64,000 bases of DNA from Bacteroidetes bacterium GWE2_42_24 (lineage in GTDB: Bacteria; Bacteroidota; Bacteroidia; Bacteroidales; TTA-H9), in assembly GCA_001768515.1 (NCBI GenBank), contig MEOA01000018.1:18138-82137 (forward strand), in the 5' to 3' direction. How positions within the stretch are numbered: position 1 is the stretch's first letter; each line of letters begins with the position of its first letter. A program made the translations under genes and the position numbers. Below are positions 26,076 to 34,936 of the stretch, in pieces. The notes under the pieces were generated by a model. That model saw only the letters and a program-made list of their open reading frames with translations. It ran no database searches and was not told the DNA's origin.

Positions 26076-26505
26076 AATGTATTGAATTTGTGAATAGTTA
26101 ATTTTTCTATTACTATATGGAATCATAAGTTAAACAGTTTATCCTCTGTCGGAAAACAAATGTAGAGACAATCAGCTAAATGTAAATGAAATAAATGTGA
26201 TTTGTGCGTTATTTTTCCCCCACTGACCATAACTTACTGTCTATTAGCAATGTTAAGATGCTTATTGAGGAAGCACCCGGGAAGAAAGGCCATGTTTTGT
26301 TAAAGAAGTTATGAGAAACGAACTTTTCAGTATTGTTATTGTTTGTTAAAGGCCATCGCCATAACATGTCATCCCCCAAGCGGTTAACCTTTCTGGAAAC
26401 CGCTGGTCTTAGGGATTATCTGTGTGCCTGATCCTTTAGGGTGGCCTGTCTCCCCTGGTTTCTCTTTCAATTACCGCCCTGATAGTTATAACAGCTCATA
26501 ACTTT
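26076..26505. other. Divergent intergenic region
   Basis: This 430-nt stretch separates the surface-protein gene (minus) and the cytochrome operon (plus). It must hold both promoters, but no full -33/-7 pair was recognised. Confidence 0.4.
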
Positions 26506-27213
26506 ATGGAAAAGAAAAATGTGATTCTGATGCTCCCGGAACTTCTCCTCATCCTGCTGCTGGCCTCGTGTAAGCATGATCCTGATTTGTCGGCTCTTCC
26601 TGTAAATCCCGATCCTCCGGTTCCTACCGTCGGGTGTGATCCTGATTCGGTCTATTTCGCCAACACTGTTTTCCCGCTGATCCAGTCATCGTGTGCCATG
26701 TCAGGCTGTCATGATGCTGCCACAGCACGGGAAGGAGTCGTGCTCACTGATTACTACCGCATCATGATTACCGGTGAAGTAAATCCCGGCAATGCCGGTG
26801 ATTCTAAAATCTATGAGGTATTGAGTGGTGGCGGCGAGGAACGGATGCCTCCTTCACCAGCGCAACCGCTGACCACAGATCAAAAGGCCCTTATTGCCAA
26901 ATGGATAAATCAGGGGGCTCAAAACAATGCCTGCACCGAAACCAATTGCGACACCCTTAACGTCACCTTCGCGGGAACAATCATGCCCATCATACAGACA
27001 AACTGCACCGGGTGTCACAGCGGGGCATCCCCGGGTGGAGGGATCTTCCTCACCAACTATGCCCAGGTAGAAACCATCGCTACTACAGGACAACTTATGG
27101 GGGTGGTGAAACACCTTACCGGTTATCAACCCATGCCTCCGTCAGGTCAGCTTTCAGATTGCCAGATCGCCCAACTCAACAAATGGATCGCCAATGGAAA
27201 ACCGAATAATTAA
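26506..27213 (+). CDS. Dihaem c-type cytochrome lipoprotein
   Basis: The 235-residue protein has a lipoprotein signal (lipobox LLLASC, Cys22). It carries two haem c attachment motifs: C63-AMSG-C68-H69, an unusual CX4CH, and C167-TG-C170-H171, a normal CXXCH. Each is followed by a Met (EERMPPS, YQPMPPS) that could be the distal ligand. The two halves are internal repeats of the same approximately 90-residue cytochrome domain, each ending in a Leu-Lys-Trp-Ile helix (LIAKWINQGA, LNKWIANGK). It should sit in the periplasm or on the outer membrane as an electron carrier. It is the first gene of a tight five-gene operon and overlaps the next gene by 20 nt. Confidence 0.87.
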   Translation: MEKKNVILMLPELLLILLLASCKHDPDLSALPVNPDPPVPTVGCDPDSVYFANTVFPLIQSSCAMSGCHDAATAREGVVLTDYYRIMITGEVNPGNAGDSKIYEVLSGGGEERMPPSPAQPLTTDQKALIAKWINQGAQNNACTETNCDTLNVTFAGTIMPIIQTNCTGCHSGASPGGGIFLTNYAQVETIATTGQLMGVVKHLTGYQPMPPSGQLSDCQIAQLNKWIANGKPNN

Positions 27214-27592
27214 GCATGCTGCTCTTCAGCTCACGCTGCTCGTCGTATTATCACTGCTTACAGCAGCATGTTACCGCGACAACGCGGAAGAACTCTATCC
27301 GCAGGTACCAGGTAGTGGCAACTGCGATCTCTCGAACGTGACCTATCAGGCTACCATCGCGCCTGTCATGGCATCATCGTGTAACTCTTGCCATAGCGGG
27401 GCAACCGCTTCAGGCGGTGTGGTTACCAATACCTATGAAGGGCTGAAAATCATCGCCCTGAACGGGAAACTCTATGGATCCGTATCACATGCCTCAGGCT
27501 TTTCTTCTATGCCTCAAAATGGCAATAAACTGAGTGCTTGTAATATTGATAAAATCAAAACATGGATCGACGCCGGTGCACTGCAAAACTGA
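27194..27592 (+). CDS. Monohaem c-type cytochrome lipoprotein
   Basis: The 132-residue protein has a lipobox LTAAC (Cys26) and one CXXCH (C63-NS-C66-H67) in ASSCNSCHSGATASGG, with a candidate distal Met in FSSMPQNG. It is a single-domain version of the repeat seen twice in the preceding gene, with the same terminal IKTWIDAGA helix, so the two probably arose by duplication. The start overlaps the previous gene by 20 nt, implying translational coupling. Confidence 0.86.
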   Translation: MENRIIKHAALQLTLLVVLSLLTAACYRDNAEELYPQVPGSGNCDLSNVTYQATIAPVMASSCNSCHSGATASGGVVTNTYEGLKIIALNGKLYGSVSHASGFSSMPQNGNKLSACNIDKIKTWIDAGALQN

Positions 27593-27635
27593 TCTCGCCC
27601 GCGATCCTTTCCCGATCTATCAAACTACCTACAAA

Positions 27636-28073
27636 ATGAAGAAAAACCCGCTCCGCGTCATTGTTGCAATTGTCATCATTGCCCTGGCTTCCGGCATCTA
27701 TGTCTGGAAGTACCTATACAACAAACCTCATCCGGATTATCTGACCATACCTGCTGACGTCTCTGTTGATGCAAACACACTTTTCAATGCCTTTGTTGCC
27801 GATCAGGCGTTAGCAGAAAGTACATATAACGGAAAAGTGGTAGAAATTACCGGAGTACCTTCCGGAATTGAACAGTCCGACAGCCTGCAATTTGTGGTAT
27901 TCGTCTTCAGGCAGGGTGATTTCGGCGATGAAGGCATCCGGTGCGCACTTCACCCACGGGCCGTTAAACATGATTTCCATCTGACTCCTGATAAACCTGT
28001 CACCCTGAAAGGATACCTCACGGGTTTCAACGGATCTGACGTCATTTTTGAGAAATGTTCTTTTGTTGAATAA
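27636..28073 (+). CDS. Membrane-anchored OB-fold (tRNA_anti-like) protein
   Basis: The ATG at 27636 gives 145 residues with an N-terminal membrane anchor (about 6-24, VIVAIVIIALASGIYVW), which is better than the longer open frame from 27534. The soluble part has the pattern of small OB-fold proteins of the tRNA_anti-like group: VDANTLFNAFVADQALAESTYNGKVVEITG, then VVFVFRQGDFGDEGIRCALHP and VTLKGYLTGFNGSDVIFEKCSFVE. In Bacteroidota these are exported or anchored and have no proven ligand. It is the third gene of the cytochrome operon, 43 nt after the second. Confidence 0.78.
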   Translation: MKKNPLRVIVAIVIIALASGIYVWKYLYNKPHPDYLTIPADVSVDANTLFNAFVADQALAESTYNGKVVEITGVPSGIEQSDSLQFVVFVFRQGDFGDEGIRCALHPRAVKHDFHLTPDKPVTLKGYLTGFNGSDVIFEKCSFVE

Positions 28074-28088
28074 GTAATAAAATAATCC

Positions 28089-28640
28089 ATGAAGATCAGA
28101 ATTATTGCGTTGATAGTTATGTCAATGGCCATTCAGAGTCTTATGGCTCAGAAATATGTGACCAAAACGGGTAGAATCCGCTTCTATAGCGATACCCCGA
28201 TGGAGAAAATTGAAGGGGTGAACCAACAAGTGAACTCGGCATTCGATCTGGCAACCGGTCAGATGGTTTTCAAGGTGCTGATGAAATCATTCGGGTTTGA
28301 AAAAGCACTGATGCAGGAACACTTCAATGAAAACTATGCCGAGTCGGACAAATTCCCCAATGCCATCTTCAAAGGGACTGTTGCCGGGCTGCAATCTATC
28401 GACTTCTTGAAAGACGGAAAACACAACGTGGAAGTCGGGGGTGACCTCACCATCCATGGCGTGACTCAAAAAGTGAAGACCACCGCCACCCTCGAAAGCA
28501 GGGGGGGCAAGATCATCGGCCATGCTGTATTTAACGTAAATCCGAAAGATTATGGAATTAACATCCCTACCGCGGTGGTGAAGCAAATAGCCGAAACCAT
28601 TGAGGTGACAGTTGATGCTACTTACGATAAAATGAACTAA
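28089..28640 (+). CDS. YceI family periplasmic protein
   Basis: The 183-residue protein has a signal peptide (to about residue 21) and the YceI lipocalin-like pattern: TKTGRIRFYSDTPMEKIEGVNQQVNSAFDLATG, FPNAIFKGTVAG, VGGDLTIHGVTQKVKTTATL, and VNPKDYGINIPTAVVKQIAETIEVTVDATY. YceI proteins bind polyisoprenoids in the periplasm; some are needed for electron carriers or stress tolerance. It is separated by 15 nt from the OB-fold gene and by 2 nt from the beta-barrel gene. Confidence 0.93.
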   Translation: MKIRIIALIVMSMAIQSLMAQKYVTKTGRIRFYSDTPMEKIEGVNQQVNSAFDLATGQMVFKVLMKSFGFEKALMQEHFNENYAESDKFPNAIFKGTVAGLQSIDFLKDGKHNVEVGGDLTIHGVTQKVKTTATLESRGGKIIGHAVFNVNPKDYGINIPTAVVKQIAETIEVTVDATYDKMN

Positions 28641-28642
28641 TT

Positions 28643-29527
28643 ATGAACCTGTTGAAACGAATGTGGGTGATCGTCCTGTTAACAGGGCTGGTGCAGGGGG
28701 CAAGCGCTCAGGATGACCTGATGAATATGCTTGGCGACAATAAGCCTGCCACCGAATATGCTTATGCAACCTTCAAAACTACCCGGGTGGTTTTGAACCA
28801 CAGCATCCAGTCGCCGGCTAAGGGAGACTTGCTCTTTATCATTTCGCACCACTTTGGAAGGCTGAATCAGGGTGCTTACGACTTGTTTGGACTCGATCAG
28901 GCAACTATCCGTTTTGGTTTTGAATATGGCATCTCCGACAGGCTTGCCATTGGCGTTGGACGAAGTACTTATAAAAAGATGTTCGACGGCTTTGTTAAGT
29001 ATAAACTTCTACAACAAAGCCGTGGAGAAAAGAATATGCCAGTGAGCGTTAGCTATTTCGGATCAATGGGAATCAACTCTCTGAAGTGGGAGAATACCGA
29101 CAGGGTTAACTATTTCTCAAGTCGCTTGTCGTTCGTCCACCAGTTGCTCATCGCCCGGAAGTTTAGTTCGTCCTTTTCGCTACAACTCACACCGACGGTA
29201 GTTCATCGCAATTTTGTACCTCTGAAGGAAGACCAGAATACCGTATTTGCCATGGGAGCAGGCGGGCGATTAAAGCTTACACAACGAATGAGCGTCAATG
29301 CCGAATATTTTTATTTGCTTCCGGGTAAAACTGCCGATGCTTACGACAACAGCCTCTCAATAGGATTTGATATTGAGACAGGTGGCCATGTTTTTCAGCT
29401 TTTCTTCACCAACAGTGTTCCTATCAATGAAAACGCGTTTATTACCGAAACGCAGGGCGACTGGCTGAAAGGAGATATTTACTTCGGATTTAATATTACC
29501 CGCACCTTTACACTGGGACGAAAGTAA
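28643..29527 (+). CDS. DUF5777 family outer-membrane beta-barrel protein
   Basis: The 294-residue protein has a signal peptide (to about residue 23) and alternating amphipathic strands ending in an aromatic C-terminal strand (GDIYFGFNITRTFTLGRK). The opening ATEYAYATFKTTRVVLNHSIQSP and ISHHFGRLNQGAYDLFGLDQATIRFGFEYGISDRLAIGVGRS are typical of DUF5777 proteins. An outer-membrane barrel is predicted, perhaps a channel or anchor. It is the last gene of the cytochrome/OB/YceI operon. Confidence 0.85.
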   Translation: MNLLKRMWVIVLLTGLVQGASAQDDLMNMLGDNKPATEYAYATFKTTRVVLNHSIQSPAKGDLLFIISHHFGRLNQGAYDLFGLDQATIRFGFEYGISDRLAIGVGRSTYKKMFDGFVKYKLLQQSRGEKNMPVSVSYFGSMGINSLKWENTDRVNYFSSRLSFVHQLLIARKFSSSFSLQLTPTVVHRNFVPLKEDQNTVFAMGAGGRLKLTQRMSVNAEYFYLLPGKTADAYDNSLSIGFDIETGGHVFQLFFTNSVPINENAFITETQGDWLKGDIYFGFNITRTFTLGRK

Positions 29528-30388
29528 GGCGGGCGCCAATTTCTGGGGCAATTCATGTAATGAGCATCCTTTGATCATTTTGGCCAAGGTATTACACAGC
29601 CTGCCAGCCAGAGAGACGGAATTTTTTACATTTTTTACATTTGCTTTCACTTTGACATCTACCGATAGCTGTCGACGATTTTCTATGCCCGGTGAAGTTT
29701 GTAACGCTGCATCCAGCAATTGTATTTATTTTATGTGAGGATGACTTAAAACGCCAAAACAATTATTTATGTATGCTGCGTATCCTTGCTATTGCCTGTT
29801 TCATCCCGTTTGCAAAATACCATGCTGACGGCCTCCATCCTCCTGAATTAACCCCTGTGGTTCATATAATCTGATTGGTAAAGCGATTTGTCGCCTTATT
29901 TTGTTGATTTTGCTTGTTTTAGTGTTGTTTATATGTATTTCTTGAGCCAGGAATATTTTTAGTATCAGCAAACCAAATAACCAGAAAGACAGAACAATCA
30001 ATTCAAAGTTTAAAGGGCAAGGATTTAATTATTGACTCTAACAGCACTTCAGGAGACCTGCCTACCATTGATCCCCAAAGCCTTAAATCTTTAGCACAAC
30101 GGATGATGCCAAAAAAAACTCTGCTGCTGCGGAGACCTGAATGCCACGGACTTTCTTCGCGTGGTGTCCTCAATCCAGCCGGTCAACCACCCGTGGATCA
30201 GGCTCCGCGGGTGAAAACACTTCCAAAGAGACAACAGCCCTGCTTAATATACCCGCCCAGATGAGCATACAGGGGTCTATATTGGCAGATAAGTAACACT
30301 TTAACGATTCGAATTTTTTTCATCCATCCACGAATTTTATACGGGTTAGGTATGATATTGGCATAGCATTATGTAGTATGAAACGAAC

Positions 30389-30650
30389 TTAAGCCATATT
30401 TCAACCAAAAATCAAGCAAAGATCAACCTTAACCATATGCTTAAGCTACGCTTCGTCTACGCTTCGTCTACGGTTCATCTACGGTTCATCTACGGTTCAT
30501 CTACGGTTCATCTTAAAAAATGACACATTTTACCAGCCTTACAAAAAGCTGAAATGCACTGCATCCGGCTTTTCCGGTATTCTCTGAAATTGATTGGGAT
30601 TTAAGAGTTGGGGACGATACAACTATTGCAGAGGCAAGGCATGCTTAGTC
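30389..30650 (+). repeat. Dispersed composite intergenic repeat, copy B
   Basis: This stretch shares with copies A and C the CAACC/AAAATCAAGC module, the 11-bp array and the TGACACATTTTACCAGCC module. With copy C it also shares a 3' module of about 100 nt (CACTGCATCCGGCTTTTCC, CTCTG, TGATTGGGATTTAAGAG, GGGGACGATACAACT) at 30518-30624. The palindrome module of A and C is absent. Confidence 0.8.
30446..30511 (+). repeat. 11-bp tandem repeat array, copy B (six units)
   Basis: There are six contiguous 11-mers: two CTACGCTTCGT then four CTACGGTTCAT, with no spacers. This is the same family as the copy A array, but with two more units and a sequence shift within the array. Confidence 0.93.
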
Positions 30651-30909
30651 TCTACAAACTAAATGATTACCTGTTAAAAAGCATTAATAGCTATTTGATG
30701 CCAAAGCCAAGGCCCATTAGCTATCGGGAGGCAGACGCGTGATAGGGTAGCGGATTAGTTTCAAACCAGATTACACGTTAAAACCAGCGTAGGGCAGATG
30801 GCTGTACCCTAAGGATTGACGGCATATCAGATTAATTCATCGTAAAATAACAGTTTATGTTTGGTAAAGCTACCTAATCTTTCTTTCTTTGCAACATAAA
30901 CGCTGTTTT

Positions 30910-32430
30910 ATGCCCGGTCACCGTAAGCACAATCATTCTTCATCCAACAAGATCGACAGGTGGATCGCCGGTCTGCTGGGTTCACAGCCGCCTGAAAAGC
31001 AACAAAGCCACCGCGATACTGAGGAGAAGGAAGGGGAATGGATCGCCGGAACTGCAGAAGTGAATCCTCCGGTCGTTAAGCATCGGCAGCGGAAGATGAA
31101 GCATAAACATCATAAACAACCGGAACGGCAAGAGCAAAATATGCTGACGGAGGCCCTCAGGAACATTAAATCATGGCTTAAAAGGCATAGCGAGGCCTCC
31201 TTCTTGAAGAAGGTTATCGGGCATCCACGGCTGCGTCAGCACCGACATGCCAGACCCTACATTGCAGGGAGCCAGGCCAATGATCCTGCACTGACCGCAA
31301 CCAATGAAGCTGAACTGCAGATACCCGAAGGTACTTCTGAAGGCATTCTCCCTGCACCTGCTACTGTGCAGCGTCCTGCACGACGGAAAAAAGCTCGTTC
31401 AAGTCGCGGAAAACACTTTGAGACCAAACACTTCCTCATCTGGAAATATTTACCACGAAAATGGCAAGGCATGTGGGAAAATCTTCTCTACAGCCTCTTC
31501 CTGCGCGATGCACCCCACGACCCTTTCCTCAAGGAAGAGCCGACCACAAAACATGAACCCGTCAGTGTAAAAATTGCCAACGAACTCACTTATTTTATAA
31601 GTTCACTCACCGTCTTCCTTGCTGCGGGATTGTCGGCCTGGTTGTTCTATCAGCTCTCGGTGATGCTGGTAGCATCATTCTTTAACATCGACTCGGTGTT
31701 GTATTATTACGAGGTGATGTTTCCAATTGGCAATGCTTCAACGCAGTGGACGCCCCTCAACATAATCGCCATTACGCTGGCAGGTCCGCTGGCATCGCTC
31801 TTCGGCGGCCTCTTCACATACTTCTATCTTATCAGGCGAAAGGTTGTCAGGGGCTTCAACCGGCTTTTTTTCCTGTGGCTTGCCTTCCATCTGTTCAACC
31901 AGTTCTTCGGCGGATTTGTGGCCGGCATCATTACCGACCAGGGCTTTGGTTATGTCGCCAATTGGATGTTTCTTGGCATAGTGCTGAAGATACTCTTCTC
32001 ATTGATTGCTCTTTCAATTCTGGCTTATGCCGGATATTATGTAGTGCCGTGGTTACTGGCCACAGCCGGAAACCCGATACGAATCAGACGTGAAAATCGT
32101 TTCCTGTTTGTCACCAGTCAGGCCGTGCTGCCCTGGCTCTTCGGGTCGCTGATCCTGCTTGCCTTGCGCGACCCCGACCGTACACCCCAGCACCCTAACA
32201 TCATGGTCTACGACGCCATTATCGCCGGAGCTCTCGGTGTAATGACACTGGCGATGTACTTCAACCGGCATGCCAAACCGGCATCAGTGTCGCACCGCAA
32301 AACCAACTATCGGGCAGGTTTCATCTGGGCTGTCGCCACCATCACGGCCCTCGTGCTGGTCAGGGCAATACTGGCCTACGGACTCCATGTGGTGCTCACC
32401 TTCTCTTTCCACATCGGACTCTTCAATTGA
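30910..32430 (+). CDS. Hypothetical polytopic membrane protein with a long basic His/Lys-rich N-terminal tail
   Basis: The ATG at 30910 (506 residues) is preferred to the TTG at 30889. About the first 215 residues are hydrophilic, very rich in His, Lys, Arg and Gln, with MKHKHHKQPERQ and RRKKARSSRGKHF, and predicted cytoplasmic and disordered. From about residue 225 there are roughly seven transmembrane helices, including ITLAGPLASLFGGLFTYFYL and LAFHLFNQFFGGFVAGIITD. No HExxH, transport or catalytic signature was recognised. It lies 56 nt upstream of glyS, which has its own -7 element. Confidence 0.75.
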   Translation: MPGHRKHNHSSSNKIDRWIAGLLGSQPPEKQQSHRDTEEKEGEWIAGTAEVNPPVVKHRQRKMKHKHHKQPERQEQNMLTEALRNIKSWLKRHSEASFLKKVIGHPRLRQHRHARPYIAGSQANDPALTATNEAELQIPEGTSEGILPAPATVQRPARRKKARSSRGKHFETKHFLIWKYLPRKWQGMWENLLYSLFLRDAPHDPFLKEEPTTKHEPVSVKIANELTYFISSLTVFLAAGLSAWLFYQLSVMLVASFFNIDSVLYYYEVMFPIGNASTQWTPLNIIAITLAGPLASLFGGLFTYFYLIRRKVVRGFNRLFFLWLAFHLFNQFFGGFVAGIITDQGFGYVANWMFLGIVLKILFSLIALSILAYAGYYVVPWLLATAGNPIRIRRENRFLFVTSQAVLPWLFGSLILLALRDPDRTPQHPNIMVYDAIIAGALGVMTLAMYFNRHAKPASVSHRKTNYRAGFIWAVATITALVLVRAILAYGLHVVLTFSFHIGLFN

Positions 32431-32460
32431 TGCAACCGGTGGGATTCAACCTATTTTCCC

Positions 32461-32468
32461 TATTTTTG
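32461..32468 (+). promoter_or_regulatory. -7 element of the glyS promoter
   Basis: TATTTTTG matches TAnnTTTG and lies 18 nt before the ATG. No convincing -33 element is visible. Confidence 0.5.
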
Positions 32469-32486
32469 CACACTTAAAAGATCATT

Positions 32487-34013
32487 ATGGCCAATCAGGA
32501 CGATATTTTTAAAAATCTTGTATCCCATGCCAAAGAGTATGGGTTTGTGTTCCCTTCAAGCGAGATCTACGACGGCTTGAGTGCTGTGTACGACTACGCC
32601 CAGTATGGTGTCGAACTGAAAAAAAACATCCGCGACTACTGGTGGAAATCGATGGTACAGTTTCACGAAAATATCGTGGGAATCGATGCAGCCATCTTCA
32701 TGCACCCGACGACCTGGAAAGCCTCGGGACATATCGATGCCTTCAATGATCCGCTGATCGACAACAAAGACTCTAAGAAACGCTACCGCGCCGACGTACT
32801 TGTTGAAGATTATCTGGCAAAAATAGAAGGCAAGATAAACAAAGAAGTCGAAAAGGCTTCCAAACGTTTTGGCGATGCCTTCGACGAGACCCAGTTCCGC
32901 GCTACTAATCCCCGCGTAATAGAGAACCAGCAGAAAATGGATGAGGTACGCAAACGTTTCTTCAGCGCCCTGGACAAGGGTGATCTGGAGGAGGTTCGTC
33001 AGGTGATCATCGACTGCGAGATCGCTTGTCCGATTAGCGGCACCCGCAACTGGACTGAAGTTCGTCAGTTCAACCTGATGTTTTCCACCGCCATGGGTTC
33101 GGTGAGTGAAGAAGCCAACACCATTTACCTTCGTCCCGAGACGGCACAGGGTATTTTTGTCAACTACCTCAACGTGCAGAAGACAGGCCGTATGAAAATT
33201 CCTTTCGGAATTGCCCAAACCGGCAAAGCCTTCCGCAACGAGATCGTCGCCCGTCAATTCATCTTCCGGATGCGCGAGTTTGAGCAGATGGAGATGCAGT
33301 ATTTTGTGCGCCCGGGCACCGAGATGGAGTGGTACAAATACTGGAAGGAAGCCCGTATGAAATGGCACCTCTCGCTGGGGATGCCCGCCTCAAAATACCG
33401 CTTCCATGACCACGATAAACTGGCTCATTATGCCAATGCCGCTGCCGACATCGAATTCGATTTCCCGTTTGGCTTCAAGGAACTTGAAGGGATTCATTCA
33501 CGTACCGACTTCGACCTGACCGCTCACCAGAACCATTCGGGCAAGAAATTGCAATACTTCGACCCGGAACTCAACGAGAGCTATGTCCCCTACGTGGTAG
33601 AGACCTCTATCGGTCTTGACAGGATGTTCCTCGCCATACTGAGTCATGCCTATCACGAAGAGAAGCTTGAAGATGGCTCCGAAAGGGTTGTCCTCAGTAT
33701 CCCCCCGATGCTGGCGCCAATCAAGGCTGCTATCCTGCCGCTGGTAGCTAAAGACGGGCTGCCCGAGAAAGGCCGCGAGATCATGGAGATGCTTAAATAC
33801 GACTATATGTGCCAGTACGAGGAGAAAGATTCTATTGGCCGTCGTTACCGCCGGCAGGATGCTATTGGCACTCCCTATTGCATTACCATCGACCACCAAA
33901 CCACGCAAGACAATACCGTCACCATCCGCGAACGTGACACAATGGAACAGCACCGCGTAGCCATTGCTGAATTGCACGCGATTATCGGGAGTCGATTGAA
34001 ACCAACATTATAA
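32487..34013 (+). CDS. glyS: Glycyl-tRNA synthetase, homodimeric class II type
   Basis: The 508-residue enzyme has the GlyRS class II motifs: FVFPSSEIYDGLSAVYDYAQYGVELKKNIRDYWW near the N-terminus, EEANTIYLRPETAQGIFVNYLNVQ with the motif 2 region FGIAQTGKAFRNEI, FIFRMREFEQMEMQYF, and the motif 3 ETSIGLDRMFLAIL. The C-terminal anticodon-binding domain (LSIPPMLAPIKAAILPL onward) closes it. It charges tRNA-Gly with glycine in the cytoplasm. Length is as expected for the alpha2 type. It is the essential housekeeping gene of this stretch. Confidence 0.97.
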   Translation: MANQDDIFKNLVSHAKEYGFVFPSSEIYDGLSAVYDYAQYGVELKKNIRDYWWKSMVQFHENIVGIDAAIFMHPTTWKASGHIDAFNDPLIDNKDSKKRYRADVLVEDYLAKIEGKINKEVEKASKRFGDAFDETQFRATNPRVIENQQKMDEVRKRFFSALDKGDLEEVRQVIIDCEIACPISGTRNWTEVRQFNLMFSTAMGSVSEEANTIYLRPETAQGIFVNYLNVQKTGRMKIPFGIAQTGKAFRNEIVARQFIFRMREFEQMEMQYFVRPGTEMEWYKYWKEARMKWHLSLGMPASKYRFHDHDKLAHYANAAADIEFDFPFGFKELEGIHSRTDFDLTAHQNHSGKKLQYFDPELNESYVPYVVETSIGLDRMFLAILSHAYHEEKLEDGSERVVLSIPPMLAPIKAAILPLVAKDGLPEKGREIMEMLKYDYMCQYEEKDSIGRRYRRQDAIGTPYCITIDHQTTQDNTVTIRERDTMEQHRVAIAELHAIIGSRLKPTL

Positions 34014-34033
34014 GACTAATATCCACTGCGTGT

Positions 34034-34085
34034 CCCTGCTGTTTAGAACCAACGTTTAGCATCCAAACAGCAGGGGCTCACAAGA
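34034..34085 (+). terminator. Hairpin downstream of glyS (no T-run)
   Basis: CCCTGCTGTTT pairs perfectly with AAACAGCAGGG across a 30-nt loop, 20 nt after the glyS stop. There is no run of T after it, so it could be an RNA-stabilising hairpin rather than a terminator. Confidence 0.5.
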
Positions 34086-34490
34086 AAACTCATGATACCT
34101 CTTTTTGATGAGGTCATTGGTGTATTGAGCCTTTTCCAATTTAGTAAGCTTTTGTAAAATTCATTTGTTCAATTACATTCACTGACTCCGATTTTTATAG
34201 AATCCTAATAAATACTGGTAAGAAGACTCGGATGACCCACCCGAGCTAACGCTCTTTTCGCAAGAGGGGGCTTACTCTATAAGGCAACCAAAATAGAGAC
34301 TTTATATGATTATTATACTGATAATTATATAATCAAACCTCTATTACCCGTTTCATCGGATAGTAATGATTGCTAATATACAATCCTTTAATAATATGGA
34401 AAAATTGAAGGAGTGCTACAAATTATTGCCATTTACTTAGAAAAAACAGTTTAATGATTACCAGCAAAATAATATTGCTGTATCATAATC

Positions 34491-34516
34491 AAAAAGCCCA
34501 GACTTGTGCCGGGCTT
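34491..34516 (-). terminator. Rho-independent terminator of the RHS/immunity cassette
   Basis: On the minus strand AAGCCC pairs with GGGCTT and a T-run follows. It lies 7 nt past the stop of the minus-strand membrane protein. Confidence 0.7.
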
Positions 34517-34522
34517 CTTTGC

Positions 34523-34930
34523 TTATAATCTTCCTTGATTCTGTAACATTTTCAATATCCATCCTAAATTAAAAAGCAAAAAACCAATTAATGGAAAGAG
34601 TATTGCAACAAAACTACGTTTCCCTTTCCCTCCGTATTCCTTTTCCTTAGACTTTATTATCTGCTTGTATTTCCCCTTGTGTATCAATAAAAAATAAAAT
34701 ACAGCTATCAAAGAAAAAAACAATACTACTGAAAAAAATTTAATAAATGATGTATTTAAAACCATGTACTCCTTAGGAATAAACGTAATAGTTAAGAAAA
34801 AGAAACTGAAATAGTAAAGCATAATTGTAAATACTATTATTAACATTGCACTAAAAGGAGCAACATCCCTATTACCCAGTCTTACCTGAGAATTGTAATA
34901 TCTGTAATATAAAAATTCTAAATACTTCAT
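34523..34930 (-). CDS. Small membrane protein, candidate immunity protein of the RHS cassette
   Basis: The 135-residue protein has about four transmembrane helices (about 28-45, 50-65, 66-82, 107-125) and a basic loop (KGKYKQIIKSKEKEYGGKGKR). No family was recognised. It starts 6 nt after the RHS tail gene on the same strand and shares its terminator; placement directly after a toxin-tail gene is what immunity genes of polymorphic toxins show, so immunity is inferred from position only. Confidence 0.6.
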   Translation of the reverse strand: MKYLEFLYYRYYNSQVRLGNRDVAPFSAMLIIVFTIMLYYFSFFFLTITFIPKEYMVLNTSFIKFFSVVLFFSLIAVFYFLLIHKGKYKQIIKSKEKEYGGKGKRSFVAILFPLIGFLLFNLGWILKMLQNQGRL

Positions 34931-34936
34931 ATTTAA

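Larger units (their letters stand above)
29528..30909. other. Long intergenic region containing repeat copy B
   Basis: No gene is supported in these 1382 nt. The only recognisable structure is repeat copy B (about 30389-30650), including its 11-bp array. A short AT-rich segment precedes the next gene. Confidence 0.6.
34014..34522. other. Convergent intergenic region after glyS
   Basis: This 509-nt AT-rich stretch holds a hairpin at 34034-34085 and the minus-strand terminator at 34491-34516. No gene is supported. Confidence 0.5.

Noticed and set aside
15210..30511. CRISPR array
   Set aside because: Units are 11 bp, contiguous and without unique spacers.
30889..30909. TTG start for the basic-tail membrane protein
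   Set aside because: An ATG seven codons later has a better context, and a TTTCTTTG stretch that looks like a weak -7 element overlaps the TTG.
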